From contig NZ_JOCA01000025.1 in NCBI RefSeq assembly GCF_000718785.1, positions 88,021 to 152,020 of the forward strand: 64,000 nucleotides of DNA. The letters run 5' to 3'. The number at the start of each line of letters is the position of its first letter. The first letter of the stretch is position 1. The notes below the pieces were generated by a model, which worked only from the letters and a program-made list of their open reading frames with translations, did not search any database and was not told where the DNA came from. Both the position numbers and the translations under genes were made by a program. Origin of the DNA: Streptomyces sp. NRRL WC-3626 (lineage in GTDB: Bacteria; Actinomycetota; Actinomycetes; Streptomycetales; Streptomycetaceae). Below are positions 35,988 through 45,668 of the stretch, piece by piece.

Positions 35988-36003
35988 GGTAACGAATGTT
36001 ACC
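35988..36003. promoter_or_regulatory. TetR-type operator, GGTAAC-GAAT-GTTACC
   Basis: A perfect 6-4-6 inverted repeat ending 8 bp before the TetR ATG. Further copies of the half-site (CGTTACTCGGTTA at 35963-35975 and ACTCGGTAAC overlapping the left arm) extend towards the NmrA gene, so one regulator dimer pair could shut off both divergent genes. Confidence 0.65.
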
Positions 36004-36011
36004 CTGGTCGG

Positions 36012-36608
36012 ATGAACGAGCCGACGGGGCTGCGGGCCCGCAAGCGGGAACGGACGCGGGACGCCATCGGCGCCGCGGCCGTCTCGCTGTTTCTGGAGCA
36101 CGGCTTCGACCGCGTCTCGGTCAACGACGTCGCCGCGGCCGCCGAGGTCTCCAAGCCGACCCTCTTCCGGTACTTCCCCACCAAGGAAGACCTGGTGCTG
36201 CACCGGTTCGCCGACCACCAGGGGGAAGCCGCACGCGTCGTGCGTCATCGAGAGTCCGGCGCCGAGCCGCTGGATGCCCTGCATCGTCACTTCCGCGCCG
36301 GCCTCGACCGGTACGACCCCGTCACCGGCCTCAACGATCACCCCGAGGTGGTGGCCTTCCACCGGCTGGTCTTCACCACCCCGAGCCTGGCGGGACGGCT
36401 CACGCGCTACCGGCTCGAGGACGAGGAGGCGCTGGCCGACGCCCTGGGCGAAGGCATCCGGGCACGCCTGCTGGCCGCCCAGGTGCTCGCGGTCCAGCGG
36501 GTGCTCGCCCGCACCAACTGGCAGAGGATCGCCGACGGCCGCACCGCACACGACGTCCATCCCGAGGCCGTGGCCGACGCCGGGCTGGCGTTCGCCCGGC
36601 TACGCTGA
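36012..36608 (+). CDS. TetR-family transcriptional regulator
   Basis: A 198-aa regulator. The helix-turn-helix spans residues 15-58 (RDAIGAAAVSLFLEHGF, then VAAAAEVSKPTLFRYFPTKEDLV). The C-terminal ligand domain resembles the MftR/TetR_C groups. It is divergent from the NmrA-like gene with an inverted repeat next to its own start, so autoregulation is expected. It may be leaderless, as no ribosome binding site is visible. Confidence 0.93.
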   Translation: MNEPTGLRARKRERTRDAIGAAAVSLFLEHGFDRVSVNDVAAAAEVSKPTLFRYFPTKEDLVLHRFADHQGEAARVVRHRESGAEPLDALHRHFRAGLDRYDPVTGLNDHPEVVAFHRLVFTTPSLAGRLTRYRLEDEEALADALGEGIRARLLAAQVLAVQRVLARTNWQRIADGRTAHDVHPEAVADAGLAFARLR

Positions 36609-36711
36609 CGCGGGTCACCAAGTCGTCCTGGCGGCCTACCTGTTCGCCGGCCCACGACGGTCGGGGTCTGTGCGCCCCGCCGATCCCGTCCGCACGCCCC
36701 GGGAGCGGAAG

Positions 36712-37188
36712 TCAGCTCATGACCTCGCGGGCCGCGTCCAGGAACGCGAGCCGGTTGTCCTCCAGGTAGTCCCGTACGCTCTCGCCGTCCGGCAGCCCTT
36801 CCCACACCGTTCGGTTGAGGTCGAGGAAGTACGCGCGCGCCGCGTCGTGCACGGCCAGGGGGAACTGGAGGCGGATGAGCCGTTCCGCGACCCACAGCCT
36901 GTTCATGACGTCCTGGGTCATGAGGAACCAGTCGTGTGTGTCGTCCCACCCGGAGGGCCGGCTGAGGGCGGAGCGTTCGGCCTCGGCGCCCACTTCGATG
37001 AACCGCTCCAGCAACGTCAGCCGTTCCGCCCGCCGAGCCTCGGACACGGCGATCTGCTGCCGTCGCTGTTCGGCGCGTTCCGCCGAGAGCTGGGTCCTGT
37101 GCTGCACGAGATAGGACAACGACCCGCCGAGGACGACGCCGCCCAGCGATATGAGTGCGACCCAGACCTGACCCGACATGGCCGTCAT
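36712..37188 (-). CDS. Single-pass membrane protein with coiled coil, function unknown
   Basis: A 158-aa protein: one N-terminal membrane helix (about 8-30), a charged coiled coil (about 31-65, QHRTQLSAERAEQRRQQ), then a soluble helical tail. Similar small proteins are scattered through actinomycete genomes without assigned roles. It is transcribed away from the AfsR-like gene. ATG 37188 and ATG 37179 are equally possible. Confidence 0.75.
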   Translation of the reverse strand: MTAMSGQVWVALISLGGVVLGGSLSYLVQHRTQLSAERAEQRRQQIAVSEARRAERLTLLERFIEVGAEAERSALSRPSGWDDTHDWFLMTQDVMNRLWVAERLIRLQFPLAVHDAARAYFLDLNRTVWEGLPDGESVRDYLEDNRLAFLDAAREVMS

Positions 37189-37350
37189 CGTCCCACGCCG
37201 GCGGCGAGAACCTCGTCGGTTCGGCCGAAGCCGGAACAGCTCCGACCGCCGACCCGGTTCTGGGCCGGATTATGACTTCCGGACATGGTGAGGACGGCGA
37301 TAGAGAGGGGGAGCCGTGGGGATTTCGTGAACCCGTCAAGCGGGGGGCCG

Positions 37351-40300
37351 ATGCGCATTCAGGTACTTGGGCCGGTGTCCGTCTGGAGGGACGGCGCACG
37401 GCTGGCCCTGGGCTCCCCCCAGCGTCGCGCCGTACTGGCGCTCCTGACCGCGTCCCGCGGCCGGCAACTGCCGTTCGCCGGCCTGGCGGAGGCCTTGTGG
37501 GGAGAGCGGCCACCGGCGAGCGCGCCGAACGTCGTCCAGACTCACATCAAGCACCTGCGAAGGTTGCTTGAACCCGGGCGGCCGCCCAGAGCGCCCAGCA
37601 TCGTGCTGCCCCGTGTCGGCGACGGCTATGCGCTGCGGGTCCCCGATGACGTCGTCGATCTGTCGCGCTTCCGTGCTCTGGTCGACGCGGCGGACGCGGC
37701 GCGGCGTGATGGCGATGAGGGGCGGGCCAATGCCCTGCTGGCCGAAGCGCTCGACGTGTGGCGCCAACCGCCGCTCGTCGATCTGCCGTTCCTCGCCTCC
37801 CACCCCGTGGTCGTCGCGCTGACGGGGGAGCGTGGCGGTGTGGTGGCGCAGTACGGGGATGCCATGATCGCGGCGGGAAGAAGTGCCGAGGCGCTGCACA
37901 TCCTCCAGGAGGCGGCGGCCGCGCACCCCCTGGACGAGGACGCCCAGGCCCGGCTCATCCGTGCGTACGAGTCCGTCGGCCGACGTGACCAGGCGGTCGC
38001 CGTCTATCGGCGCAGCCGCCGTCGGCTGGCCGACGAACTCGGAGTCGATCCCGGGGCCGCCCTGTCCCAGGCGCTCTCCGCCGTGCTGTACAGCCGTCCG
38101 GAGCCTCCCGCCTCCGGGCGGAGACGAGCGGCGGGTCCGGACCCTGGGCATCAAGCCGCGTACCCCGCGCGGCCACCGGCCCGCTCACCGGCGCAGTTGC
38201 CCGCCGATGTCCCCGACTTCGCCGGCCGGGAAGCCGAACTGGGTGTGCTCGACCGTCTGCTGGACACGGCGGAGGAGAACTCCACCGCGATGGCCGTCAC
38301 GGTGGTCTCCGGCACCGCCGGCGTCGGCAAGACCGCGCTGGCCGTCCACTGGGCGCACCGGGCGCGTGGCCGGTTCCCGGACGGGCAGCTCCACGTCAAC
38401 CTCCGTGGATACGATCCCGACCTCCCGATGACACCGGGCGACGCCCTGACCCGGTTCCTCACGGATCTCGGGATCCCCGGTGACGCGATTCCGCTCGACG
38501 TCGACGAACGCACGAGCCGCTACCGGACCGAGATGGCCGAGCGGCGGATGCTGGTGGTGCTGGACAACGCGTTGTCCGAGGAGCAGGTACGGCCCCTGCT
38601 TCCCGGCTCACCGTCCTGCGCCGTGCTGGTCACGAGCCGGGACAGTCTGGCCGGCCTGGTTGCCCTGCACGGTGCCCGCCGCGTCGGGCTGTCCGCTCTC
38701 GCGCGGACGGAAGCGCTGGACCTGCTTCGTACGCTCATCGGCGACCGGGTCACCACAGAGCCGGGGCCGGCCGCGCTGTTGGCCGAGCAGTGTGTGGGGC
38801 TTCCGCTGGCCCTGCGGATCGCCGCCGAACTCGCGGTGGCCCGCCCGGCGTTGCCGTTGGCGGACCTGGCAGCGGAACTGGCCGACGAGCAGCAGAGACT
38901 CGACCACCTGGACGCGGGTGGCGACCCGCGTGCCGCGCTGCAGTCCGTGTTCTCCTGGTCGTACCGGCGTCTGCCCGCCGAGGCCGCCCGTGCCTTCCGG
39001 TTGATCAGTCTGCACCCAGGACCGGAGATCGACGCTCACGCCGCCGCCGCCCTCATCGGCGAACCGCCCCGCGAGCCGGACGGGCGGCCGGACCACGCGC
39101 CGGACGGCCGGCGTGCCGCCCGCCCGGACGGGCCGGCCCATTCGGCCAGGGCGCTGACCGTGCTGGCCCGCGCCCACCTCCTCCAGCCCGTGGGCCCCGG
39201 TCGGTACAGCACGCACGACCTGCTGCGTGCCTATGGCTACCGCCTCACCCGCACGCACGATTCCGACAACGACCGGCAGGCGGCCCTGTCCCGGCTCTTC
39301 GACCACTATCTCGGTACGGCCGCGGCCGCCATGGACGCCCTGTACCCGGCCGAAGGACATCACAGGCCCGCGGTCGAGCCCGTCATGGGCGCCTCACCCA
39401 TCGCGGGCGACCCGGTCGCGGCACGAGCCTGGCTGGACGCCGAACGCCCCGCTCTCGCCGCGGTCTGCGCGATCGCCGCGGACCGCGGCGGAGGGCGGCA
39501 CGCCGTCCAGTTGGCCGCCGTGCTCTTCAGGTACCTCGACGCGGGTCATCACACCCAGGCGCTGGAGATCCACCACCATGCCCTGCGCGCCGCGGAACGA
39601 GCCGGTGACGCGAAGGGACAGGCCCACGCACTGACCAACCTCGGCTGCGTGCACTGGCGGATGGCCGACGCCGCTGCCGCCAGGGAACACCTGTCACGTG
39701 CCCTGGAGCTGCATGTGAGCACGGACGACCGTGCGGGGCAGGCCAGGGCCCTGTCCAACCTGGGCAACGTCCACTGGCGCCAGGGCCACTTCCATGAAGC
39801 CGTCCGCTGCCATCAGCAGGCGCTCACCCTGTACCGGGAGACCGCGGACCGGGTGGGGCAGGCGCGGACGCTGACCAACCTCGGCAACGTCCGGCTGCGG
39901 CTGGGCCTGCGGGGGCAGGCGGCCGACGACCAACGACAGGCCCTCGTCCTGCACGAACTCACCGGCGACCGGATCGGTCGTGCCCGCACCCTCTGTCACC
40001 TGGGCAACGCGTGTCTGGAACTGGGCCGGTGCGACGAGGCTGCCCGCTGTCAGCAACAGGCCCTCGCCCTCTTCAGGGAACTCGGCCACCCCGGCGGCGA
40101 GGCGTACGCGCTGTCCGGCCTCGGCGACGTCCTGCTGCGGCAGGGCGCGTTCGAGGCCGCGATCGAACACCATCGGCGTGCCCTCGACCTGTTCCGGGAG
40201 AACGGGGAGCACTACGGCGAGGCATCCGCGCTGAACGGGCTCGCCGAGGCGCTGTACGCCGGCGGTCGCCACGACGAGGCTCTCGCCCACTACTCCACCG

Positions 40301-40458
40301 CCGTGACGGTCGCGGCCGGCACCGGGGAACACGACCAACTGACCCGCGCCCGCGGCGGAGTCGACCGCACCCGGCACACCCTGGAACCCGGAGCCGGAGC
40401 CGCCGCGCCGACGTCACCGGGGCAACGGCCTCGTCCCGTGTCCGAACCGGCCGGGTAG
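37351..40458 (+). CDS. AfsR/SARP-family regulator with BTAD, NB-ARC and TPR domains
   Basis: About 1035 aa. An OmpR-like winged helix (about 1-95: MRIQVLGPVSVW, QRRAVLALL) is followed by the BTAD domain to about 250. The NTPase domain has Walker A GTAGVGKTAL near 320 and a VLVTSR segment near 425. At least six tetratricopeptide repeats fill the C-terminus from about 740 to 990 (ALTNLGNVH-type units). Large SARPs integrate signals to switch on secondary metabolism. ATG 37351 starts exactly at the conserved domain; upstream GTG 37327 is possible. There is no biosynthetic cluster directly adjacent, so it is an orphan or global regulator. Confidence 0.93.
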   Translation: MRIQVLGPVSVWRDGARLALGSPQRRAVLALLTASRGRQLPFAGLAEALWGERPPASAPNVVQTHIKHLRRLLEPGRPPRAPSIVLPRVGDGYALRVPDDVVDLSRFRALVDAADAARRDGDEGRANALLAEALDVWRQPPLVDLPFLASHPVVVALTGERGGVVAQYGDAMIAAGRSAEALHILQEAAAAHPLDEDAQARLIRAYESVGRRDQAVAVYRRSRRRLADELGVDPGAALSQALSAVLYSRPEPPASGRRRAAGPDPGHQAAYPARPPARSPAQLPADVPDFAGREAELGVLDRLLDTAEENSTAMAVTVVSGTAGVGKTALAVHWAHRARGRFPDGQLHVNLRGYDPDLPMTPGDALTRFLTDLGIPGDAIPLDVDERTSRYRTEMAERRMLVVLDNALSEEQVRPLLPGSPSCAVLVTSRDSLAGLVALHGARRVGLSALARTEALDLLRTLIGDRVTTEPGPAALLAEQCVGLPLALRIAAELAVARPALPLADLAAELADEQQRLDHLDAGGDPRAALQSVFSWSYRRLPAEAARAFRLISLHPGPEIDAHAAAALIGEPPREPDGRPDHAPDGRRAARPDGPAHSARALTVLARAHLLQPVGPGRYSTHDLLRAYGYRLTRTHDSDNDRQAALSRLFDHYLGTAAAAMDALYPAEGHHRPAVEPVMGASPIAGDPVAARAWLDAERPALAAVCAIAADRGGGRHAVQLAAVLFRYLDAGHHTQALEIHHHALRAAERAGDAKGQAHALTNLGCVHWRMADAAAAREHLSRALELHVSTDDRAGQARALSNLGNVHWRQGHFHEAVRCHQQALTLYRETADRVGQARTLTNLGNVRLRLGLRGQAADDQRQALVLHELTGDRIGRARTLCHLGNACLELGRCDEAARCQQQALALFRELGHPGGEAYALSGLGDVLLRQGAFEAAIEHHRRALDLFRENGEHYGEASALNGLAEALYAGGRHDEALAHYSTAVTVAAGTGEHDQLTRARGGVDRTRHTLEPGAGAAAPTSPGQRPRPVSEPAG

Positions 40459-40459
40459 C

Positions 40460-40498
40460 CCGGTGAGCCCGCCCGACAGCGGGGGACGGGCTCACCGG
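40460..40498. terminator. Hairpin terminator between convergent genes
   Basis: CCGGTGAGCCCG (40460-40471) and CGGGCTCACCGG (40487-40498) form a perfect 12-bp stem just after the AfsR-like stop and 20 bp before the stop of the DUF4394 gene. Confidence 0.7.
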
Positions 40499-40518
40499 AC
40501 CGTCCCGCCCCGACCGTC

Positions 40519-41433
40519 TCAGGGACTGGTGTCGAGGGCGACGGCCACGTCGCCGATGGGCAGCGGGAACCGCGGATCGTCGGTGGCGACGGCCGTCGCG
40601 GTGCCCGTCAGCACGTCGACGGTGTAGAACGTCGTCAGGGTGCTGTTGGGGGGCGTGACGGCGGCGAAGCCCGTGGCCGAGACGGTCTTGCCGTTGACCA
40701 GGTCGCTGTAGATGTCGAAGCCCGCGTTGGCGCCGGCGTCCACGCCGAGCTTGCCGGTCGGGGCCAGCGTGCCGTTGTTGGCCGGTGACTGGATCACGAC
40801 CTGGTCCGTGGTCGTGTTCAGATCGAACAGGGTGGTCGCCGTCTCCCCGTTCAGGTCGTTGTTGGTGTAGGCGGCGGCGGTCACCCCTCGGGAGACGTTC
40901 TCGACGCCGGGCGTGGACAGGACGGAGTCCTCGGCGGTGTGGCCGGCGGCGGGGGAGGCGCCCGCGGTCTTGTCGTCGATGTTGTGGCGAAGGTTCTGGC
41001 CGTTGTCGCTGATCACCCGCAGCCGGTTGGCGGCCGGGTTGAAGTCGACCCCGAAGTTCGTCCCGTAGAGCGGAATCGTGAGCTGGGAGACCTTCGTGAC
41101 CACGACGTCCACGGTCTGGGGCGGCGTCTGGATGGTGTAGATGCCGCCCTGATTGCCGACGCCGTACATGAGGCCGTTCTGGACGCGGAAGTCGATCCCG
41201 ACCAGGGCGGTGTCGCCGACGAGTCCCTTGACGACCCGCACCCAGTCGAGGATGTCGGGTCTGTCGGTGGTGAAGGTGGCCATCCGTGTGCCGTCGCTCG
41301 TGATCGCGAACGCCCGCAGCGACGCGACCTGGGCCTGAGCCGTACTGCTGCCCGGCGCGGTGACCGCGACCAGTGCCGTGGTGCACGCGACCGTCACGGC
41401 CGCGGCGAGCTTCTTCCTGATCCCTGTGCTCAT
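40519..41433 (-). CDS. Secreted DUF4394 protein
   Basis: A 304-aa exported protein with a Sec signal peptide (about 1-34, MSTGIRKKLAAAVTVACTTALV core, cleavage after AQA). The rest fits DUF4394, a beta-rich domain with recurring GIDFR, LYGVGNQGGIYT and DFNPAANRLRVISD segments that resembles a propeller. Function is unknown. ATG 41433 is set by GGGAGGAAG upstream. Confidence 0.85.
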   Translation of the reverse strand: MSTGIRKKLAAAVTVACTTALVAVTAPGSSTAQAQVASLRAFAITSDGTRMATFTTDRPDILDWVRVVKGLVGDTALVGIDFRVQNGLMYGVGNQGGIYTIQTPPQTVDVVVTKVSQLTIPLYGTNFGVDFNPAANRLRVISDNGQNLRHNIDDKTAGASPAAGHTAEDSVLSTPGVENVSRGVTAAAYTNNDLNGETATTLFDLNTTTDQVVIQSPANNGTLAPTGKLGVDAGANAGFDIYSDLVNGKTVSATGFAAVTPPNSTLTTFYTVDVLTGTATAVATDDPRFPLPIGDVAVALDTSP

Positions 41434-41716
41434 CGGTGCTTCCTCCCGTTGGACATGGCGTGGTGCGGGAAGCGCGGCAACGTGCCGCTGGGCCGAACCG
41501 TTGGCCGGCGGGCACAACCTACGAGCGGGCACTGGACATCCACTGGACGGTGATTGGACGGGCCCGCGCGAGCGCCTTCGCACCGATGGCGAGCACTGTC
41601 GTCACCCTGCGGGGCCGTGACCCGACGATCAGGAACGACTGCTGTCGCGTGGCTGTCCTGTCCGGAGTTCCGGGCGGTAGCTTGGTGGGAGAAAGCCCCT
41701 GAAGGAGGGCGATCCG

Positions 41717-42154
41717 ATGCCGTGGTTCGTCTGGCTGTTCGCGGCTGCGGCACTGGGTGCCGCGGAGTTCTTCACCCTGACACTGGTGTTCGGATTGCTG
41801 GCCGGTGCCGCGTTGGTCGCCGCCGTGGTCGCGGGAGTGGGCATCGGTCTTCTCGGCCAGCTCCTGGCCCTCGGCGCAGCGGCCGCGGCGGGTCTCGTCA
41901 TCGTTCGTCCCTTCGCGCTGCGGCACATGGAACAGCAGCCCCTCACCTACGAGGGCACCGACGCGCTGATCGGCAAGCGGGCCGAGGTCGTGCGGGAGGT
42001 GACCGCGACGCGGGGCCTGATCAAGCTGTCCGGCGAGGAGTGGTCGGCCCGGGCCTTCGACGAAAGCCTCGTGATCCCGGTGGGTGCGCTGGTGGACGTC
42101 ATGGAGATCGAAGGCGCCACGGCCATCGTCTACCCCCGCGAGCTCCTTCCCTGA
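41717..42154 (+). CDS. NfeD-family membrane protein
   Basis: A 145-aa protein with two to three hydrophobic segments (about 4-70) followed by a small soluble OB-fold (about 80-143, GKRAEVVREVTATRGLIKLSGEEWSAR region). NfeD proteins pair with SPFH/stomatin proteins in membrane microdomains, and the adjacent gene at 42183 is such a protein, 28 bp downstream. AAGGAGGGCGATCCG precedes the ATG. Confidence 0.9.
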   Translation: MPWFVWLFAAAALGAAEFFTLTLVFGLLAGAALVAAVVAGVGIGLLGQLLALGAAAAAGLVIVRPFALRHMEQQPLTYEGTDALIGKRAEVVREVTATRGLIKLSGEEWSARAFDESLVIPVGALVDVMEIEGATAIVYPRELLP

Positions 42155-42182
42155 GTGGTGAACACACAGCAATGGAGGCACT

Positions 42183-43283
42183 GTGGACCCGGTTGTCGTC
42201 CTCGCCCTGGTGGCGGTCATCGTCGTCGTCTTCCTCGTGGCCTCCACCGTGCGGATCGTCCCGCAGGCGCGCCGCTACAACATCGAGCGGTTCGGCCGGT
42301 ACCGCCGGACACTGCAACCCGGCCTGAACCTGGTCGTCCCGGTGGCGGACCGCATCAACACCAAACTCGACGTACGCGAGCAGGTCTACTCGTCCGACCC
42401 CAGGCCGGTGATCACCGAGGACAACCTCGTGGTGAACATCGACACCGTGCTCTACTACCAGATCACCGACCCGCGGGCGGCGGCCTACGAGGTCGCCGAT
42501 TACCTGCAGGCGATCGACCAGCTCACGGTGACCACGCTCCGGAACGTGATCGGCAGCATGGATCTGGAGGAGACGCTCACCTCGCGTGAGGAGATCAACT
42601 CCCGGCTGCGCGCCGTCCTCGACGACGCCACCGGCAAGTGGGGCATCCGGGTCAACCGCGTGGAGATCAAGGCCATCGACCCCCCGCACACCATCAAGGA
42701 GGCGATGGAGAAGCAGATGCGGGCCGAGCGTGACAAGCGTGCGGCCATCCTGCATGCCGAAGGGGAGCGGCAGGCCAAGATCCTCACAGCGGAGGGCACG
42801 AAGCAGAAGGACATCCTGGAGGCCCAGGGAGCACAGCAAGCCATGATCCTGCGGGCGGACGGCGAGGCGAAGGCGGTGGAGCTCGTCTTCCAGGCCGTCC
42901 ATCGCAATAACGCCGACCCGAAGGTCCTGGCCTACAAGTACCTGGAGACCCTGCCGCACCTGGCGAGCAGCGACAACAACACCTTCTGGGTGATCCCGGG
43001 GGAGCTGACCGAGGCGGTGCGGACCGTGACCCGTGCGTTCGGCGACGATTCGGCGGCCCCCCACACACCCGCGCGCCCCGAAGAAGCGGGCGGTGCCGGC
43101 GACACGCCGGAGGAGGGCCGGGCTCCGGAGCTCGCCGTCGGCTGGACGGCCGCGTCCGACGCCGCCGCGGCGGCCGACGAGGCCGGGAAGCAGGCCGCGG
43201 CCGCGGTGAGTGACGCCAAGGCGGAGGCGGAGGCTGCGAAGTCGCCCCAGACTCCGCGCCGGGGGGCGGCGGGAGGCGGGTGA
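42183..43283 (+). CDS. SPFH/band 7 (stomatin/prohibitin-type) protein
   Basis: A 366-aa protein: N-terminal membrane anchor (1-22), SPFH domain (about 25-210, RYNIERFGRYRRTLQPGLN and KLDVREQVYSS), a coiled coil (about 180-240, with KRAAILHAEGERQAKIL) and an alanine/glycine-rich tail from about 285. GTG 42183 follows AATGGAGGCACT. It forms an NfeD/SPFH pair with the upstream gene. Confidence 0.92.
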   Translation: MDPVVVLALVAVIVVVFLVASTVRIVPQARRYNIERFGRYRRTLQPGLNLVVPVADRINTKLDVREQVYSSDPRPVITEDNLVVNIDTVLYYQITDPRAAAYEVADYLQAIDQLTVTTLRNVIGSMDLEETLTSREEINSRLRAVLDDATGKWGIRVNRVEIKAIDPPHTIKEAMEKQMRAERDKRAAILHAEGERQAKILTAEGTKQKDILEAQGAQQAMILRADGEAKAVELVFQAVHRNNADPKVLAYKYLETLPHLASSDNNTFWVIPGELTEAVRTVTRAFGDDSAAPHTPARPEEAGGAGDTPEEGRAPELAVGWTAASDAAAAADEAGKQAAAAVSDAKAEAEAAKSPQTPRRGAAGGG

Positions 43284-43335
43284 GTCCCGCTCGGAGGTGA
43301 ACGGGACAGGTATGCGGCCGGCCCCGGGTTCGCGC

Positions 43336-45072
43336 TCAGTGCTCGCGCGCCGTCTCTTCGCAGATGATCTCGTTGCGCGGGGTGTAGCGCGTATGGAACG
43401 GCTCCCGCCTCACCTCCCGGCCGTCGGTGCGGAACACCCGCTCCACGGTGACGTCGAAGCCCTCCAGCGGGGTCTGCGGTACGCACTGCCCGTCGCCGCT
43501 CACCTTCGTCTCCGGCTGCCGTATGCCGGTGCGCGGCCCCTTGACCGAGGTGATCTCGTCGTACTTCTTCGTGCCGAGGAACGTGATGGTCACCGAGGTG
43601 TCGGTGGACTCGGCCTGGATGTAGACGGCCTTGCCCGAGTCGTTGGCGAACCTCAGATCCAGGCTGCCCCAGGCGACCGTCGCCTCACGGCCCTCGGGGT
43701 AGCGTTCGATGTAGAAGGAGTGGGCGCCGTACTCGACGGGTTTCACGCCCGCGAAGAACATCGCGTTGAAGACGGTCGTGGCCACCGCGGAGACACCTCC
43801 GCCGGGCGCCTTGGTGTACTGGTCGTCGTAGATCATGATGCCGTCGACGAAGCCGTTGGCCTTGGTGCGTTCGCCGACGGTGCGGTTGAAGCTCCAGGTC
43901 TCGTCCGGCATGACGAGGGAGCCGTTGATCAGTTCCACCGCCCGGCCGACGTTCGTCGTGCGGTAGGCGGCCGGTTCGAAGTCGACGGTGAAGGACGACA
44001 GCTTCTCGGTCAGCCCCAGCCGCGCCGCGTTCTCACGGGTGAGCTCGGGCTGGGTCCGCCGCGCGTCCACCTCGCCGGTGCGGGCGGCGCCCGATTCGGT
44101 CAGCAGGGGGAGTACGGCCTTGCCGAGAGCCTTGTCGGTGACCTCCACGGCGGATACGGCGTCCGCGGTCACCGCCACCTTGCCGCCCTCGAGCCCCAGC
44201 CGGGCGTTCCGCGGCGTGGTGGGGAGATCGTTCAGCGCGCCGGTCACCGCGGGGGCGGCACGCAGCCCCTTGGTGTCGAGCTCCGGGGTGAGCCTGCCGG
44301 TGTCGTCCGGCCGCATCGTCAGGTAGTCGTCCAGAACGGTCGGGGGGAGCGTGAACCGCTTGCCGCCCGCGGTGAGCGTGACCGGTGCGGACATCGCCGG
44401 CTGCGCGAACTCGCGCACCGCCCGCCGCACCTCTTCGGCCGTGACCTTGGGCCGGGTCTCATGTGAGGGCAGCTCCGTGACCGAGCCGGCCGAGCCGCGC
44501 AGGAATGGGGCGCGCAGGGCGTCGATCGAGGCGTCCACGTCCAGCGCGTACCCGGTACGCGGGACGGTCTGCTCGACATGCCCGCCGGTGAAGGACACGG
44601 AGCCGTTCCGGGCCTCCTGGTCGAGGCTCTTCGCCAGCTTTCCGAGAGCGGCACGGGCCTTGCTCCCGTCGACCCGCACGACCGGTTCGATCTCACCGCC
44701 CGACCGGAACAGTCCGCCGATCACGCTCACCGGATCGGCGCCCGTGGACACCGCCCGGTCGAGGGTCTCCCCGATGTCGAAGGCGAGTCCCGCACGCCGC
44801 GGGTCGACCGTGCTCTCGCGGTCGCCCAGCCGCACCGCCAGCTCCCGCGGACCGGCCGCCACCAGGTGCCGCTCCAGCTTCCGGGCCGCTTCCTCACGGG
44901 TCAGACCCCCGATGGCCACGCCGCGCACCGTGGTACCCGCCTCGATCTCACCGCCGGCGAGCAGCAGCCCGGCGAGGTACAGACCGCCGACGCCGACGGC
45001 CAGCGCACCGCCGGCCAGGGCGACGGGCGAAAGAGCGGCTGTGCGGGGGACGAAGGGTATTCGGGGGCGCAT
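43336..45072 (-). CDS. VanW-family protein with YoaR-like repeats
   Basis: A 578-aa membrane-anchored protein. One N-terminal helix (about 15-40) is followed by two or three YoaR-type beta-rich repeats (about 45-370, each with a VRGVAIGGLTREEAARKL-like unit) and a VanW domain (about 395-520: FNRTVGERTKANGFVDG, GGGVSAVATTVFNA). VanW occurs in some vancomycin resistance operons but its activity is undefined; the repeats suggest binding of cell-wall glycans. ATG 45072 is backed by AGGAG six bases upstream. Confidence 0.9.
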   Translation of the reverse strand: MRPRIPFVPRTAALSPVALAGGALAVGVGGLYLAGLLLAGGEIEAGTTVRGVAIGGLTREEAARKLERHLVAAGPRELAVRLGDRESTVDPRRAGLAFDIGETLDRAVSTGADPVSVIGGLFRSGGEIEPVVRVDGSKARAALGKLAKSLDQEARNGSVSFTGGHVEQTVPRTGYALDVDASIDALRAPFLRGSAGSVTELPSHETRPKVTAEEVRRAVREFAQPAMSAPVTLTAGGKRFTLPPTVLDDYLTMRPDDTGRLTPELDTKGLRAAPAVTGALNDLPTTPRNARLGLEGGKVAVTADAVSAVEVTDKALGKAVLPLLTESGAARTGEVDARRTQPELTRENAARLGLTEKLSSFTVDFEPAAYRTTNVGRAVELINGSLVMPDETWSFNRTVGERTKANGFVDGIMIYDDQYTKAPGGGVSAVATTVFNAMFFAGVKPVEYGAHSFYIERYPEGREATVAWGSLDLRFANDSGKAVYIQAESTDTSVTITFLGTKKYDEITSVKGPRTGIRQPETKVSGDGQCVPQTPLEGFDVTVERVFRTDGREVRREPFHTRYTPRNEIICEETAREH

Positions 45073-45668
45073 GGGTCTCCTGGACGAACGGTGAAACGTG
45101 CGCCCGACATCGCGGCAAGGTGAGTGAGGACAGTGCGCCAGGCTACCCACAACCGGACGTCAAAAGGTATATCGAAGGTCACATCGGGCCTTTTGGATCA
45201 CCGGTCCGAGCGGCGAGTGCAGGAGTGCCCGGCCTCTCATCCCGGTGCTCCGCCGCCCTCCGGATCGACCAGCCACCACGAGCGTGCGCCAGCGGTCGGA
45301 CTGGCCGGTGTCGCGCGGCCCGGCGTAACAGACCTCCTCGACGAGGTCGCCGGAGCGCAGACCGCTGCGGGTGCTGAGATCGGCCCGGACGAGGAGGGGG
45401 TCCGCGGCCTCCGGCGGCGTACGGGCGATGCCGACGACGCGCGCCCCCCGCTGCCGAGCCGGCGTGCCGTCGCCAGCCCGGCTCCCTGGCTCACGCCCGC
45501 CACCACGGCGGTGCGCCCTTCGAGATCAGTGCCGCTCATGACGCCGAGCCTGCACCCTCCCTCGCGGGGAGACTCAAGCCGCGGGTCCGGGACCGTTAGT
45601 CGGCGGACGTCCGCCGACCGGCCGACATCGGCTTGGCCGAGGCCACCCGGCCTCGCTGCCGGAGCCGG
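45073..45668. other. Degenerate region between the VanW and GlxA-type genes
   Basis: About 600 bp with no intact gene. Besides the dehydrogenase remnant described separately, its short frames lack coding character. Confidence 0.5.
45237..45539 (-). pseudogene. Short-chain dehydrogenase remnant with frameshift
   Basis: The frame begins MSGTDLEGRTAVVAGVSQGAG, a typical NAD(P)-binding GxxxGxG start, and runs as far as ARRLGSGG. It then shifts at a run of six G (near 45452). Adding one base restores ARVVGIARTP and ADLSTRSG, which also fit the family. The catalytic region is missing altogether, so this is a truncated relic. Confidence 0.7.
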
